A stretch of 6,461 nt of DNA from Candidatus Bathyarchaeota archaeon (lineage in GTDB: Archaea > Thermoproteota > Bathyarchaeia > Bathyarchaeales > Bathycorpusculaceae). The stretch covers positions 1 to 6,461 of the forward strand of contig JAUUWK010000064.1 of the NCBI GenBank assembly GCA_030589055.1. The letters run 5' to 3'. The notes under the pieces were generated by a model that was given only the letters and a program-made list of their open reading frames with translations, ran no database searches and had not been told where the DNA came from. This document shows, in pieces, positions 5,665 to 6,461 of the stretch; positions within the stretch are counted from its first letter, which is position 1, and each line of letters begins with the position of its first letter. A program made the translations under genes and the position numbers.

Positions 5665-5680
5665 TTTATTTAAGCTATAC
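5665..5680 (-). promoter_or_regulatory. Candidate leaderless promoter of the DUF5677-like gene
   Basis: The minus strand reads GTATAGCTTAAATAAA about 15-30 bases before the ATG at 5651. No ribosome binding site precedes that ATG, which fits transcription starting at or next to the start codon. Confidence 0.45.
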
Positions 5681-5700
5681 TATCATCTGATGACTTGAAA

Positions 5701-5720
5701 AGAGCAGAAAAAAGGGGGGG
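5701..5720. repeat. A-run/G-run element, copy 2
   Basis: AGAGCAG, six A and seven G closely resemble 4071-4091, which has CC inserted before its G-run. Here the element is followed after two bases by copy 2 of the 16-bp palindromic repeat. In the left copy the two elements are about 350 bases apart. Confidence 0.5.
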
Positions 5721-5722
5721 TT

Positions 5723-5738
5723 GCGGGAGATATCTCCA
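5723..5738. repeat. 16-bp repeat with GGAGATATCTCC palindrome, copy 2
   Basis: Identical to 4444-4459, with the 12-bp palindrome at 5726-5737. It lies 71 bases upstream of the DUF5677-like start and about 30-40 bases upstream of the TATA box of the divergent flavin oxidoreductase gene, so it could be an operator for either. An imperfect dyad, TGGGGTGTTACTCCA at 5740-5754, follows it. Confidence 0.7.
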
Positions 5739-5767
5739 CTGGGGTGTTACTCCAAACTAGATACAAT

Positions 5768-5780
5768 ATCTTTTTAAATC
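5768..5780 (+). promoter_or_regulatory. Leaderless promoter of the flavin oxidoreductase gene
   Basis: CTTTTTAAAT at 5770-5779 is centred 27 bases before the ATG at 5802, the normal distance from an archaeal TATA box to the transcription start. No Shine-Dalgarno precedes the ATG, so the transcript is probably leaderless. Confidence 0.65.
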
Positions 5781-5801
5781 TGAATTTATGCATCATCGGA
5801 C

Positions 5802-6461
5802 ATGTCTCTTCTCTTTGAACCTTTCAAAATTGGCTCCATAGAGATCAGGAACCGCTTCATCAGGTCTGCCACCACTTCATATTGGTCTGACAAACGAGGA
5901 ATTATTCGTTCTGAAATCATTGATCTTTACCGCAGGCTTGCAGAGGGCGGTGTCGGACTAATCGTCAAAGGCCACCTCTACGTTAAAGACTCAGGTAAGG
6001 CTCATGTTGGGATGGCTGGTATTAGTAATGATTATCATGTTCCAAAGCTGAGGGAGCTCACAGGTGAGGTCCATAAGAATGATGGAAAAATCATAGCCCA
6101 ACTCAACTATGGTGGTATTTACAGCGTCGTTGACAGGGCAGGCCCTTCCGAGTATCGGGTAGAAGGTTATAAGACGCGTGCCCTCTCCCCAGGAGAGATC
6201 CATAACATTGTAGAGGCATTTGGTGAAGCAGCTGGACGAGCAATAGCTGCTGGGTTTGACGGTGTCCAGATCCATGGGGCCCATGGTTATCTCATCTCCC
6301 AGTTCTTGTCACGACTGGCTAACAGACGTACAGACGAATGGGGCGGAAATTTAGAGAATCGTATGCGCCTTCTATTAGAGGTCTACGACGCAATCAGAGC
6401 AAGGGTAGGTGACAGTATTCCAGTTATGCTAAAGATTAACTGCGATGATTTCTCACCCAAT
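5802..6461 (+). CDS. Old Yellow Enzyme family NAD(P)H:flavin oxidoreductase, N-terminal 220 residues
   Basis: This is the front part of an FMN-dependent TIM-barrel oxidoreductase of the Old Yellow Enzyme family, which reduces activated C=C bonds of enones or enoates using NAD(P)H. LFEPFKIGSIEIRNRFIRSA (4-23) is the family's opening strand. Gln100 in AQLNYGG is the expected flavin contact. IHGAHGYLISQFLS (157-170) gives the substrate-binding pair His158 and His161 plus Tyr163. NRRTDEWGGNLENR (174-187) is the family signature. Lys211 in MLKIN stands where YqjM-type enzymes use an FMN-contacting Arg. Tyr27 is kept, while the nearby Cys of YqjM is Thr here. The frame is open at the window end. 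Typical single-domain members are about 330-370 residues, and longer 2-enoate or dienoyl-CoA reductase forms add an FeS and FAD domain; which type this is cannot be seen. Transcribed divergently from the DUF5677-like gene. Confidence 0.93.
   Translation, partial: MSLLFEPFKIGSIEIRNRFIRSATTSYWSDKRGIIRSEIIDLYRRLAEGGVGLIVKGHLYVKDSGKAHVGMAGISNDYHVPKLRELTGEVHKNDGKIIAQLNYGGIYSVVDRAGPSEYRVEGYKTRALSPGEIHNIVEAFGEAAGRAIAAGFDGVQIHGAHGYLISQFLSRLANRRTDEWGGNLENRMRLLLEVYDAIRARVGDSIPVMLKINCDDFSPN

Noticed and set aside
5991..6284. Minus-strand 97-codon ORF
   Set aside because: It is antisense to the flavin oxidoreductase, whose motifs are unmistakable.

Overview
The window looks like part of an uncultivated archaeal genome, most plausibly a Bathyarchaeia-like (TACK) lineage. 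The evidence is indirect. Several genes have archaeal TATA boxes about 25-29 bases before a start codon or before a short leader. Other genes have Shine-Dalgarno sites of the archaeal GGAG, GAGG or AGGTG type. The first gene has a GVKAGDW motif after a signal peptide, which I associate from memory with secreted proteins of that group. The DNA is AT-rich except for short alternating CG tracts between genes. No rRNA, tRNA, CRISPR array or recognisable transposase is present, and no stretch of more than about 160 bases lacks a gene.

Region 1 (1-2092, minus strand) holds four closely spaced genes that could form one envelope-related operon. In transcription order they are a six-helix membrane protein (2092-1520), a tiny winged-helix-like protein (1453-1250), a bitopic membrane protein with an internally duplicated outer domain (1157-342), and a secreted or lipid-anchored protein cut by the window edge (296-1). 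The last two share an exact 21-base sequence just upstream of their ribosome binding sites.

Region 2 (2093-4009, mostly minus strand) holds a class I SAM-dependent methyltransferase (2853-2245), a polytopic membrane protein of unknown function (3670-3011) and a 55-residue ribbon-helix-helix DNA-binding protein (3961-3794). The membrane protein and the ribbon-helix-helix gene each have a good TATA box and Shine-Dalgarno. A perfect 16-base palindrome, ACTAGCGCGCGCTAGT, follows the methyltransferase gene, and ten bases of it recur just before that gene.

Region 3 (4071-5738) holds an unrecognised plus-strand ORF without a convincing start (to 4507). It converges on, and overlaps by 35 bases, a 392-residue minus-strand protein that resembles the DUF5677 family (5651-4473). 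A 16-base repeat containing the palindrome GGAGATATCTCC lies just outside both ends of that gene, and a second A-run/G-run element is also duplicated around it. This is the most unusual structure in the window.

Region 4 (5739-6461) begins with a leaderless-type promoter and runs into the N-terminal 220 residues of an Old Yellow Enzyme family flavin oxidoreductase, cut by the window edge. The other genes have no obvious metabolic link to it.
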